NCBI GenBank assembly: GCA_011390955.1
Contig: JAABRM010000054.1
Location: 1-47,235, forward strand
DNA: 47,235 nt
Direction of reading: 5' to 3'
Source: Oscillatoriales cyanobacterium
GTDB lineage: Bacteria; Cyanobacteriota; Cyanobacteriia; Cyanobacteriales; Laspinemataceae
In this document: one piece after another, positions 31,901-39,451 of the stretch
Position numbering within the stretch: the first letter of the stretch is position 1
Layout of the letters: every line of letters starts with the position of its first letter
The notes under the pieces: model-generated
What the model was told of the DNA's origin: nothing
What the model saw: the letters and a program-made list of their open reading frames with translations, nothing else
The model's database searches: none
Position numbers and translations under genes: made by a program

Positions 31901-34755
31901 AAGCCATCTCGAACTTTATCACGCAAATTTAATAAGGGAATCCTTTCTGGGTAACGCTGGAGTAAACCAAGCCACTCATCACGAGCTTGTGGGTTACTCG
32001 AAGGTAAATCCATCACCCAGGAAAACGCTTCGGCAACTAACTGGGCGTTGGCATTACTAAATCGGTTGTATCCGCTTGTATCTTCAGGGGATGCAACCAC
32101 CGCCGCATAAAGACTGGGATTTAGAGCTTGCAACCTAGGTAGAGCTATCTGATTATTTCTACAAGTAATGCCGAGAAAGGCTACTAGGTCATTCCAGTAA
32201 TCTTGGAATGACTGAATCAGCAGCATCCGCGCCATGTCACGGTAATGATCGCGCTCCATTCCCGCTGCCAACTTTGCCGCATCTTGGCGACTATCGGAGA
32301 AAATAACCAGCTTGCGCGATGACCGACTGGTGGGAGTTGGAGGTGCGGGCATTTCCCGGAGCAGTCCACTGGCAATCACTTGGCAGGCTTTCTGAAATCC
32401 CGTGCGGTGGAAGCGTAGAGGGGTGGGGAATTTGTCCCGTTTCCCGTAGTCCGCATCGCAGCGAGGACATTTACTCGGTAATGCGCGTTGCTCGTCTGCT
32501 CGATTGCCCATCACTTGATATAGCCATCCGGGGATTTCACCAGGGTTTGGCGGCTTATCCTGTGTGAGTACGCCTGTCACTCGATTGAGTTTGGCGCGAA
32601 CCCATCGGCGCTTTATCTTGTCCAGAGTCCATTCTGGGTCTTGAGGTTCGGTATTCCAAGGTGGTGTCTCGTGGGGTAACGGCCAAAATACTCGGTAGTT
32701 GCCATAGCTTTGGTTACTCGAGATTAAATCGGGAATTCCTTCTAAATTGGGTTGGTCGGGGGTTAATATTTCTATATTTTTGTTGCCTATCTTGCGGGTT
32801 GCTTTGTAGCCGCCCAAAAAGACATCGCCGCAAACTTCGCATACGAGTAGATCCAGAACCCGCGAACCACAGGAACAGGTTAGGCTGTGGGTAGCATGAA
32901 TGGCACCGACGGTGGGGCGAATCGCTTCTTGTTGTCGCCTTTGAGTATTTACCGCAGGGTCGGTACAGTCTGGGTTACAGCAAGCCCACAGGTTTTGCAG
33001 GTTGTGGAAGAATATGTGACCGCGCACGGGTTGGGGCGATCGCCCGCGAGCAAGAAACCGGGTTTCTGGGATAATTTCTGGATTTGAACCATAACTTTGA
33101 TTAAGAAACCCGGTTTCTGACATTCCCAGCGCCAGTAGCAGTCCTCGCATACTATCGGAACAAAGAAACCGGGTTTCTGGGATAGTTTCTGGATTTGAGC
33201 CACAATTTTGATTAAGAAACCCGGTTTCTGACAACGCAGAGAAAAGTTGGCGGTCTAAATGTTGTACATTGGTAGCACGAACGCTCCCATTAACTGCCTG
33301 ACAAGCATCCCGCAGGGCATCGGATGCACCGATAATATCTAATGCTTGACCCAGTTGTCTTTCTTCAGCCAATCCCGATGCGGAGGTTCCCAACTGCATC
33401 GCCAGATCGGACATGGGCGATCGCGACGAATTAAGATCCGGCGGCTGCATAGGGTTCAAGGGGTCAGGTTGCACAGCCTGAGCAAATTGAGCAAACGCAT
33501 TTTGATATCCAGAAAGATTAAATCTTGCTCCCTGTGTAGGTGGTGTTTGCTCTCCAGAAATAAAGGCAAAATTATCCCGGCCAAAAAACTGGCGCAAAAA
33601 GTCTCGACCCTGAGTATTTTCTTCTAAACTAGCGGTTGTAGTTAAAATTCGCAGTTGGGGTGATTCGGCGGTTAATCCCAAGCGGTCATAAAGCAAGCGC
33701 AAGATATAAGCGACTTCGGTTCCGGGGGTGCCGCGATAGGCGTGTAGTTCGTCAATAATCAGGAAAAATTGATTTTCGGGATTTTCTGCTAACCAGTCGC
33801 GAGTTTGGTCAAATATACTATCCTCAATGCTCCGCATCATCATAATGTTGAGCATGGAATAGTTGGTAATGAGGATATCTGGCGGACAGTCTTGCATATC
33901 CCAGCGCGATCGCATCTCTCCCCCATCCAGTCGCGGGAAGAAATAGGGCAAGTCCGGCACATCATCAAGTAGAGAAGGATTGTTTTGAATTTCCGTATCG
34001 ATTTGTTGCCGTTGCTGTTCCAGTTCCGTTAATTCGTTTCTCAGTCTTCTGATGCTATCGGGTTTTTCGATTCCTGACACTGGAGTTTGTCCGGTGTAGC
34101 GGCCAAAAGTAATCCGGTTGCCCCCTCTGGCTGTATTTAACCACTGATGTACATTCGGTGCTTCCAATGCTTTTCGCAACCGTCGCAACTGGTCTTCAAC
34201 TAAGGCATTTAATGGATATAAAATCAAAGCCCGTAAAGCTTTGGGACGTGGGGCGTGTTCCCATTGGGATATCCTATCCCCATTGGGATTAACAGAATTA
34301 TCCCACCATCGGCTATTGTGGGGAGTTGCTGGACAAGCCTGCCAACTGCTTGATTCTCGTGCCAACTGTGCCAAGAGTGGCAAAAGGAAACATTCGGTTT
34401 TACCGGAACCCGTCCCCGTAGTGACAACTAAATCCCTTTGGTTAACCAGCACTTGTTGCAAGCTTTCCCACTGGTGTCGATAAAGGGAGATAGTTGGTTC
34501 AAAAATTTCTTGTCCGAGTAGTGCTAAATCTCTGTATTGTGGGGGCAATTGATTGGCAGCAGCGGCTAAAGTCATCCCCGAAGATGGATAAATGGGGACT
34601 GGTTCGACCAAAGGCGGTTGGCTCAAGATGCCCGGTTGCTGTAGCAAGCTGTCTCGTTCTTCTGCTAAAGCTCGGTAACGCAGGGGAAAGGCACTCTTGA
34701 TGTAGAGATGATAGATGCGATCGAGTCTTTGATACGCCCCAACTAGGTCATACAC
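28930..34755 (-). CDS. Giant DEAD/DEAH helicase with C-terminal DUF1998 domain
   Basis: An approximately 1,941-residue superfamily 2 helicase. Motif I GTGSGKTE is at about 114-121, and motif II IIDELHAYRG (DELH box) is near 333-342. TTTAS follows as motif III, and motif VI RVGRAGR is near 1275. Cys clusters (CPRC, CPQC...CPEC, CANC...CPVC) look like zinc ribbons. The C-terminus CDTSCNLCLRDYQNLAYHGLLD is the DUF1998 signature. Large DUF1998 helicases are core parts of Druantia (DruE), DISARM and Dpd defence systems. Start: GTG 34755, with AGGAGG eight bases upstream. Two 68-bp palindromic elements are carried in frame near residues 508-567. It is 12 bp after the 480-residue gene. Which defence system is undecided. 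Confidence 0.9.
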   Translation of the reverse strand: MYDLVGAYQRLDRIYHLYIKSAFPLRYRALAEERDSLLQQPGILSQPPLVEPVPIYPSSGMTLAAAANQLPPQYRDLALLGQEIFEPTISLYRHQWESLQQVLVNQRDLVVTTGTGSGKTECFLLPLLAQLARESSSWQACPATPHNSRWWDNSVNPNGDRISQWEHAPRPKALRALILYPLNALVEDQLRRLRKALEAPNVHQWLNTARGGNRITFGRYTGQTPVSGIEKPDSIRRLRNELTELEQQRQQIDTEIQNNPSLLDDVPDLPYFFPRLDGGEMRSRWDMQDCPPDILITNYSMLNIMMMRSIEDSIFDQTRDWLAENPENQFFLIIDELHAYRGTPGTEVAYILRLLYDRLGLTAESPQLRILTTTASLEENTQGRDFLRQFFGRDNFAFISGEQTPPTQGARFNLSGYQNAFAQFAQAVQPDPLNPMQPPDLNSSRSPMSDLAMQLGTSASGLAEERQLGQALDIIGASDALRDACQAVNGSVRATNVQHLDRQLFSALSETGFLNQNCGSNPETIPETRFLCSDSMRGLLLALGMSETGFLNQSYGSNPEIIPETRFLARGRSPQPVRGHIFFHNLQNLWACCNPDCTDPAVNTQRRQQEAIRPTVGAIHATHSLTCSCGSRVLDLLVCEVCGDVFLGGYKATRKIGNKNIEILTPDQPNLEGIPDLISSNQSYGNYRVFWPLPHETPPWNTEPQDPEWTLDKIKRRWVRAKLNRVTGVLTQDKPPNPGEIPGWLYQVMGNRADEQRALPSKCPRCDADYGKRDKFPTPLRFHRTGFQKACQVIASGLLREMPAPPTPTSRSSRKLVIFSDSRQDAAKLAAGMERDHYRDMARMLLIQSFQDYWNDLVAFLGITCRNNQIALPRLQALNPSLYAAVVASPEDTSGYNRFSNANAQLVAEAFSWVMDLPSSNPQARDEWLGLLQRYPERIPLLNLRDKVRDGLLASGICPGGSRFRSLNYPVGQESGKEWRPWFDCYNWNANPVARVIPASSEQSNHADKLEARLVEELMYALFQHIARTMEGLGIGWASYQPQGNPSARLIEATEAVIRQLGIRKWHRYFEYFYLGDDSNLSNLAQRYVKRTGLSPADVQQQLIQSQVGISSARGLALNPDRLYLVLPPPQNPDGSRPGYRCPQCNAFFLQPAGGVCPECNSDRRFDKSNTPTIYLQPGQTTTDFDYYTYLSEQAGGPFRMNAAELTGQTDKGDRAKRQRWFQDIFINNEIGRVQGIDLLSVTTTMEAGVDIGALLAVMMANMPPRRFNYQQRVGRAGRRSAGVSLAVTFCRGRSHDDFYFQRAESITGDPPPAPYVDMRSQEIFQRVLIKEVLRQAFPIARLSLQASGVALTSNGTDNVHGEFGSVQDWTHYAPEIAAWLNDRANEPAILSVLDTLRVQTSFNASNTQTLDFLRNDLIPRIQEIVNDPTYTQNALSERLANAGLLPMFGFPTRVRLLHTRWPSPGTWPPETGVVDRDLDVAISQFAPGSETVKDKAVHTACGVVELFPQGNTIASSPGLVPALTEGNQSLGLCANCQAVVYPHTVLNQPLPGGQRPPTIQCPVCGANELRTVDAREPKGFFTNLQPEDYDGQFEWQPRSTRPSLSIDANVASPASILNASVCAFNDNIISVNDKGGEGGFDFQQATVFGTSRPGAYAVSPDSSSQVGTTGPAYRVALLSRRNTDILLINIQQWPHGVFADPRTVVGRSAWYSFAFWLRIAAASHLDVDAQELQAGFRSLEQNGRVIGQAFLSDQLENGAGYCRFLAQPQEFEQLMAQAATNRSPQTTNSIADRWLNPDTHSNQCDTSCNLCLRDYQNLAYHGLLDWRLALDMARLVLDAASVVDINSPWGNFPNPWLNLVQGSIPATLQQLGYRQSVQFGTLFGYVNSGRKTIRILRHPLWNDEHPEWIAGVTAAQTQYPNYQVDSVNPFMVLRRPGDCV
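33053..33120. repeat. 68-bp palindromic element in the helicase gene (copy 1)
   Basis: Ends AGAAACCGGGTTTCT and AGAAACCCGGTTTCT are inverted repeats of each other and each nearly self-complementary. The element is read in frame as SETGFLNQNCGSNPETIPET. It is 87% or more identical to copy 2, 43 bp away. Confidence 0.93.
33164..33231. repeat. 68-bp palindromic element in the helicase gene (copy 2)
   Basis: Same element as 33053-33120, same orientation, read as SETGFLNQSYGSNPEIIPET. The two copies and the 43-bp spacer keep the reading frame. Confidence 0.93.
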
Positions 34756-34767
34756 GGTTGACACCTC

Positions 34768-36210
34768 CTAGCACGTTACATCGAGTTTATCACTAAGCAA
34801 CACCACCTGTTCCACGCCCGCGTTTTCATAACACAACCAGGATTTTTGATAAGTGGGGAGTAGTCCCGACCCTAGGACTAATGCTCGTTCGTAAATTTCT
34901 GGCCACCGTTGATGATACGGAATCGCTAATCTGTTGGTGTCCCCGTCGTAACGAGCTAGGCATTTTTGACCTGAATGTTGCCAAGAGAGAAAGCGCAAGC
35001 CGTACCAGTCCCCTTGTAGCCAAACGTCTCTTTCTCGGTGATAAAAAAGAGTAAGGCGATAGTTTTGGTTTTCTCGGCGTAATTCATACAGACCAGTCTC
35101 TGTAGGATGATTCCATTCTTCAAAGTTATTTGTCTGGCAATTAAACTTTTGCCACTGGTAGAGACTGGGTACAATTCCTGATAAATTGGTTAACTGTTCC
35201 TGCCAAATTTTGATATCGGGCAATAGTTCGGCAAGTTGAAGGGATGCGTTTCCGGCGTTGGCAACGATAAAATCGCTGCGATCAAAAACCGGGTTTCTTG
35301 CAGAAGTTAATAATTTTAACTCAGAGTTAAGGCAGAAACCCGGTTTCTTGGGGTCGTGAATTTTCAGCCGAATGCAATGGGGACCGGCACCTTCCGGTTG
35401 CGGGATATATGTTAATTGAGCATATTGTTTCAGACAATCTAATAACTTTATGCTACGTTGACCGCATAAAATATATTCTGAATTTTCTGAATTTTCTGAA
35501 TCCGATTCAACTTTTACCAAAGCAGTCGGGGCTATAGACCATCTTTTGCCATTAACAGAAGATTCAATGTGTCCCAGCAGTCTTAGCCGTCGTAATATGC
35601 GTTCTGGTTTCTCAATTTGTAGAGTATCGCAAGCTTTTTTGAAGGCTTCCCAACTACCGCTGCCCATTGCCGAGAGCCAATAGAGGAGGCGATCGCATTT
35701 TATCGATTTTTTTTCTATATCCGCAGGGTTTTCTATGTGATATACGGAGGTTTGTGGGTTGAATGCAAATGGCGATCTCTGCTCTTTAATTTTGGCTGCG
35801 GGTTGATAAGGAATGCTATGACGCATAAACTCGTAAACTTCCAATTGAGAGCCAACCCAGGCTATGACATCATTGTAAGAAAATGCTTGTTTAATTGGTT
35901 CTTTAATCAACTTACGCTTTTTTAATAATGGATTGATAACATCCTCTTGAATATTTGGGGGAATATCCTGCATTTTTAGGCTTTTAATTGGGAGAAAAAA
36001 ACATTTTTCTCTGTTAGACTCAATGCCGGGATATATGAGAATATGGTCTACATCATCATAAAGAGATTTTCGGCGGACTAAATTTTCTATAAAATCAATA
36101 ATTTTTTGGTAATCGCCTTGATATGAAAATCCTTTATACCAAACCAAAAACCTCCGATATCCTGAGCGATTTTTTATTTCTAAGATATTGGTGTGTGGCA
36201 CGATCGTCAT
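34768..36210 (-). CDS. Helicase-cassette protein (480 aa), unknown
   Basis: A 480-residue protein between the 580-residue gene and the giant helicase, all on one strand. A winged-helix-like unit is visible at about 185-235 (SWEAFKKACDTLQIEKPERILRR ... IESSVNGKRWSIAP). The C-terminal part is rich in aromatic residues with beta-strand pattern. No catalytic motif is seen. AGGA lies right before the ATG. The palindromic element at 35284-35350 is carried in frame (about residues 287-309). It is most likely a DNA-binding or adaptor subunit for the helicase. Confidence 0.75.
   Translation of the reverse strand: MTIVPHTNILEIKNRSGYRRFLVWYKGFSYQGDYQKIIDFIENLVRRKSLYDDVDHILIYPGIESNREKCFFLPIKSLKMQDIPPNIQEDVINPLLKKRKLIKEPIKQAFSYNDVIAWVGSQLEVYEFMRHSIPYQPAAKIKEQRSPFAFNPQTSVYHIENPADIEKKSIKCDRLLYWLSAMGSGSWEAFKKACDTLQIEKPERILRRLRLLGHIESSVNGKRWSIAPTALVKVESDSENSENSEYILCGQRSIKLLDCLKQYAQLTYIPQPEGAGPHCIRLKIHDPKKPGFCLNSELKLLTSARNPVFDRSDFIVANAGNASLQLAELLPDIKIWQEQLTNLSGIVPSLYQWQKFNCQTNNFEEWNHPTETGLYELRRENQNYRLTLFYHRERDVWLQGDWYGLRFLSWQHSGQKCLARYDGDTNRLAIPYHQRWPEIYERALVLGSGLLPTYQKSWLCYENAGVEQVVLLSDKLDVTC
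35284..35350. repeat. Palindromic element in the 480-aa gene
   Basis: Ends AAAACCGGGTTTCTTG and CAGAAACCCGGTTTCTTG belong to the same palindrome family as the helicase elements, with a different core (AGTTAATAATTTTAACT, itself an inverted repeat). It is translated in frame (KKPGFCLNSELKLLTSARN). Confidence 0.88.
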
Positions 36211-36252
36211 TCCTGAAATACAAAATTGGCCGAGATCGAGATTATTATTATC

Positions 36253-37995
36253 TCATGTAATGATGCTACCGCAAATACGATACCCAGAACCTAGATCCAA
36301 TTGTTCGTGCTGTTTGGATGGTGCGTTAGCGAAGCTATCGCGTCGGCGAATCGCCAACTCACTCCAAGGCAAAATTCTGACAAATCGTTCATTTGTAGAC
36401 GTTCCAGCAGTTGCCTCTAGCAGATAGTCTCCTGTACCGGGAAACACAATTGGTGGAATTTTTTGATTGGTTTCGACTGTTGCCGAATATATTTCATGAT
36501 TATCGGATATGCGAGTTACTTTTAACTCAGCCGAAGGAGAAAACCCAAACACGGTAATTTCTGGCGGATATTCTTCTAACCAAGCATTGTGTTGAGGCAC
36601 TCGCAACCCACCGGATAAGCTAATGGATAATCGCACAATAGGTTGCAACGCATCTTTCAGTTCTGAATTATCAATAAACACGGCATCCCAATCTTGAGAA
36701 ATGACCATACACTGGTCTAGTTCTACCCAGTTTAAATTATCAATTGAATTCTCAAAAGATGGCATGGGTTCGCCACTCCATTCGATTAACTTTTCGTCTC
36801 GTAAACGCTGCAAGTCAGATAGTAATTCCTGCTTACATAATAATATAAAAGCTGTGCCCAATGGTGGGGTTCCCCAAGAAGCATAAACCCCCGCATCTGG
36901 ATTATCGGGGTCAGGAATCAGAATCCAGAAATCCCGCTGGGGTAAAATGAGGCGTTCGCGAAGCGGCGCGGATGCGCTATCGAGATTGGCATTTCCTATA
37001 ATTTCATATCTCGCACCGCGATCCAATTCACTGGCATTCAGGGGATACTCCAGGGGAAAATACCATCCGGGACGTTCTTCTCGCAAAGGCTTACACTTAT
37101 CCCCTTGCTGAATAGAAATCGATGCCAATTGCGGCCCTCTTTGTTGTTTGGGATAAAGATAATAATCAATTTTACCGAAAAATGGATCTTCTGTGCGGTA
37201 CAGTCCAGCAAAAAGATAGCGACTGCGCGTGCTGATTTCTCGGTTTTGAGTTGTGGCAGATATTTCTGGATACTCTAACCATTGCTGGTAAACTTCGTGA
37301 ATGGCTTCGGCAATGGCTTCATAACGTTGTCTATCTTCAAGCAACTGTTTCAGATGTTGAGAAAGTCTGGATGCTTCTCGACGAACATTAGCTAATAGGG
37401 TCATCTCATCCCAATCTTTTTTCCACTGTTTCTCGTCAAATAAACGGCACAATCGGTCTTTGTCTGCGCGGCGCAGGAGAGATTGAGAAATGGGATAGTT
37501 AATATATTTATATCTTCTGCCACTTCCCGGTTTTGCGGAAGGCAGAAATCCTTGTCGCATCAACCATCGATTCCACTCTTGCCACAAAGGTTTTTCACTG
37601 CCAGTTTTCAGCCCCGGTGGACGACAGCTTTCTGTAGTTATCCTAAAAATTTGTTTTAATCGTTGGAAGTAATTGGTGTCGTTGATTTCTTCATCATCAG
37701 CCATACGATAAGCGGCTAAAACCGTTGTGGCTAAAAATGCAACACCTAGGGGATAATCTTTGGCATCACATTCGCCCAGACCAGACAAATCTATCCGTTC
37801 CCCAAAGAAAACTTTATTTCTAACCGCTGATAGAAAATCATCGATCCAAGTGTTTGCACTTAAGTCTAAGCCATATTCTTCACCAATGCGATCGCATATG
37901 TCATCGTAAACACTTAGGTGTACTCTTGTCCCTCGTGGGATACCACTGGTAAAGTAGGATGCTATTGCCTGATTCCACTGTTGGTAATTTGCCAT
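36253..37995 (-). CDS. Helicase-cassette protein (about 580 aa), unknown
   Basis: A large protein, first gene of the helicase cassette. I prefer the ATG at 37995 (MANYQQWNQAIASYF). Upstream ATGs would add 51 residues that look like repeat/HIP1 sequence. The frame stays open to 38148. Motifs such as GIPRGTRVHLSVYDDICDRIG and WIDDFLSAVRNKVFFG suggest an alpha/beta N-terminal domain followed by a helical coiled region (REASRLSQHLKQLLEDRQRY) and beta-rich domains. The family is not recognised. Two 24-nt HIP1-associated repeats are carried in frame (SASAPLRE and RRRDSFAN segments). It is followed by a 42-bp gap to the 480-residue gene. Confidence 0.75.
   Translation of the reverse strand: MANYQQWNQAIASYFTSGIPRGTRVHLSVYDDICDRIGEEYGLDLSANTWIDDFLSAVRNKVFFGERIDLSGLGECDAKDYPLGVAFLATTVLAAYRMADDEEINDTNYFQRLKQIFRITTESCRPPGLKTGSEKPLWQEWNRWLMRQGFLPSAKPGSGRRYKYINYPISQSLLRRADKDRLCRLFDEKQWKKDWDEMTLLANVRREASRLSQHLKQLLEDRQRYEAIAEAIHEVYQQWLEYPEISATTQNREISTRSRYLFAGLYRTEDPFFGKIDYYLYPKQQRGPQLASISIQQGDKCKPLREERPGWYFPLEYPLNASELDRGARYEIIGNANLDSASAPLRERLILPQRDFWILIPDPDNPDAGVYASWGTPPLGTAFILLCKQELLSDLQRLRDEKLIEWSGEPMPSFENSIDNLNWVELDQCMVISQDWDAVFIDNSELKDALQPIVRLSISLSGGLRVPQHNAWLEEYPPEITVFGFSPSAELKVTRISDNHEIYSATVETNQKIPPIVFPGTGDYLLEATAGTSTNERFVRILPWSELAIRRRDSFANAPSKQHEQLDLGSGYRICGSIIT
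36326..36349. repeat. 24-nt in-frame small repeat at a HIP1 site
   Basis: The insert is a 24-nt version of the 25-nt repeat at 25708, with the TGA changed to CGA. It adds eight residues (RRRDSFAN) with no stop. Flanks GCG and ATCGC rejoin to GCGATCGC. Confidence 0.9.
36955..36978. repeat. 24-nt in-frame small repeat at a HIP1-like site
   Basis: Second repeat type, reverse complement matching the insert at 25196. It adds eight residues (SASAPLRE). Flanks GCG and ATCGA rejoin to GCGATCGA, one base from HIP1. Confidence 0.85.
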
Positions 37996-38155
37996 TGCTG
38001 TTATGGGCGATCGCATCAATGCTTTATGTTTCTTTGGCTGAATCTGCGATCGATCGCTTAAAATTATCTCATAAAATAAATCCCGCGATCGCCCATGTTG
38101 ACTCAGACCAATCTTTTTCTCCGACAGATTTCTGTTCTGAAAATCCACTTACGGC

Positions 38156-38662
38156 TTATTCCAGCATTTTGGCGATCGAGGCGATCGGGATAAATAGAGA
38201 AAGTGGATCGTTTTCTAACGGAATAAACCCGTATTTTAAATAAAATGTCTTGGCTGACTCATTTTTGGCGTCCACTTTCACCGCAAAAATTCCCACCTCA
38301 GAGGACAAGCGGAGGGATTTGCGTAATGACTCAAGTAACAGTTCCTCTCCTATTCCTCTTCCCTGCATGGTTTTGTCCACGGCTAATTTGACAACGAGCA
38401 TCGCTGGAACGGGATAGCGTGGTAATCCTCGGCGATAATTTTCCGGTAAAAACTCTCGTTTAATTTCGCCGACAGCGATCGAATAATAACCAACAACCTC
38501 TCCATTTCCTGTTTCAGGAATGGCGACAACGGTTTTAGCGATACCTTTTTTGTGGTTTTGACGGGCGTATTTCTGCAAATACTCATTTAACTCCCCTACA
38601 CCACAGTCAAAATTTTCCCGCTTCACTCGCTGGTCATCTATGGGGCAAAAAATCAATTCCAT
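38156..38662 (-). CDS. GNAT toxin of a DUF1778/GNAT (TacAT-like) pair
   Basis: A 168-residue GNAT acetyltransferase of the TacT/AtaT toxin group. FDCGVGELNEYLQKYARQ opens the domain, VVKLAVDKTMQGRGIGEELL contains the QGRGIG acetyl-CoA loop, and AKTFYLKYGFIPL follows. In this group the toxin acetylates aminoacyl-tRNA and stops translation. It follows the antitoxin gene by 3 bp. The start is MELIFCPIDDQRV. It lies just upstream of the helicase cassette on the same strand and may be cotranscribed with it. Confidence 0.9.
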   Translation of the reverse strand: MELIFCPIDDQRVKRENFDCGVGELNEYLQKYARQNHKKGIAKTVVAIPETGNGEVVGYYSIAVGEIKREFLPENYRRGLPRYPVPAMLVVKLAVDKTMQGRGIGEELLLESLRKSLRLSSEVGIFAVKVDAKNESAKTFYLKYGFIPLENDPLSLFIPIASIAKMLE

Positions 38663-38665
38663 TGT

Positions 38666-38953
38666 TTACCACTTTCCGTATTTTTCCTGATGTTTTTTAA
38701 AAGCTGCTTTTAGGGCTTCATTGGGTTCGGGGGGATTTTCTAGGGCAGAAATAAAGATTTCCCAATCCCGTTCCGATAAAACAATTTGCTCTGGGGGTGG
38801 CAGGGGTTCTTCTGCTACTTGAAGTCCGACTTCTAGTAAGTATTCATTTAAGCTCAAAACCTTAGCGCGTGCGGCTTTTTTCAGGGTTTCGAGTTGTGCT
38901 TCCGTGAGAGTTAGTTCAATGGTGATAGTTTTGGTTTTGGTCGCGGTTGACAT
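38666..38953 (-). CDS. DUF1778 (TacA-like) antitoxin
   Basis: A 95-residue ribbon-helix-helix-type antitoxin. The N-terminus (TITIELTLTEAQLETLKKAARAK) is followed by NEYLLEVGL and the C-terminal toxin-binding motif LSERDWEIFISALENPPEPN, which is the DUF1778 hallmark. It neutralises the GNAT toxin encoded immediately after it and probably represses the pair. Confidence 0.92.
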   Translation of the reverse strand: MSTATKTKTITIELTLTEAQLETLKKAARAKVLSLNEYLLEVGLQVAEEPLPPPEQIVLSERDWEIFISALENPPEPNEALKAAFKKHQEKYGKW

Positions 38954-39451
38954 AATTGCTGTTTTCTGGGTTGAGACTAATTATATTATAGGCAATATTA
39001 TAGGCGATCGCCCCAAGTAAATGAGTCACCAATCAAACCGGCAAATCACGGTTTTTTCTGTCTGAAGTGGTGAATTTTCCAATTTTAGGGGAAAAAGCCC
39101 GATCGCTTTTTCCGGTTGCGGCGCGATCGCTTCACTGACATATCCCCAAAAATTGTCAGCATTATGGCAAGTTTTGTGTTATTATAGATTATCGTTCTCC
39201 AAGCCCCTTAAATTTTTCAATGAGTGACATTTTCCTGACTCAAATGCCTCAATTTAGCCCTAGGGCGATCGGTCATCCTCCATCGTAACCGGACTCATCC
39301 CTATTTGGCTCGATATTTTTCTCATGGTTTCACCCCAATGGTCATCAAAATTACTAAAAAATGACCCAGGGGATTAAAAAAGAAACCAAGCGACAAAATG
39401 CCAATATTTTGCGATAACTTTTGCGATAACTTTGCTACAATAAGGATAAAA
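38954..39451. other. Intergenic region, divergent promoters
   Basis: About 500 bp between the TacA-like gene (minus) and the ABC-F gene (plus). Two HIP1 octamers are at about 39004 and 39123. A possible promoter TTGTGT ... TATAGATTAT is at about 39174. No supportable gene. A 22-codon frame at 39220 is noted but not called. Confidence 0.55.

Noticed and set aside
33053-33231. Two 68-bp repeats considered as CRISPR or an insertion sequence
   Set aside because: Only two copies, no unique spacers, no transposase, and both are inside a reading frame.
28930-37995. Named Druantia or DISARM system
   Set aside because: The helicase type fits but the two partners do not match members I can recognise, so I leave the system unnamed.
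38000-38148. N-terminal extension of the 580-residue protein
   Set aside because: It is mainly HIP1-rich sequence and Met52 (37995) gives a more protein-like start.
39220-39288. 22-codon frame upstream of the ABC-F gene
   Set aside because: Too short, no ribosome binding site, no recognisable peptide.
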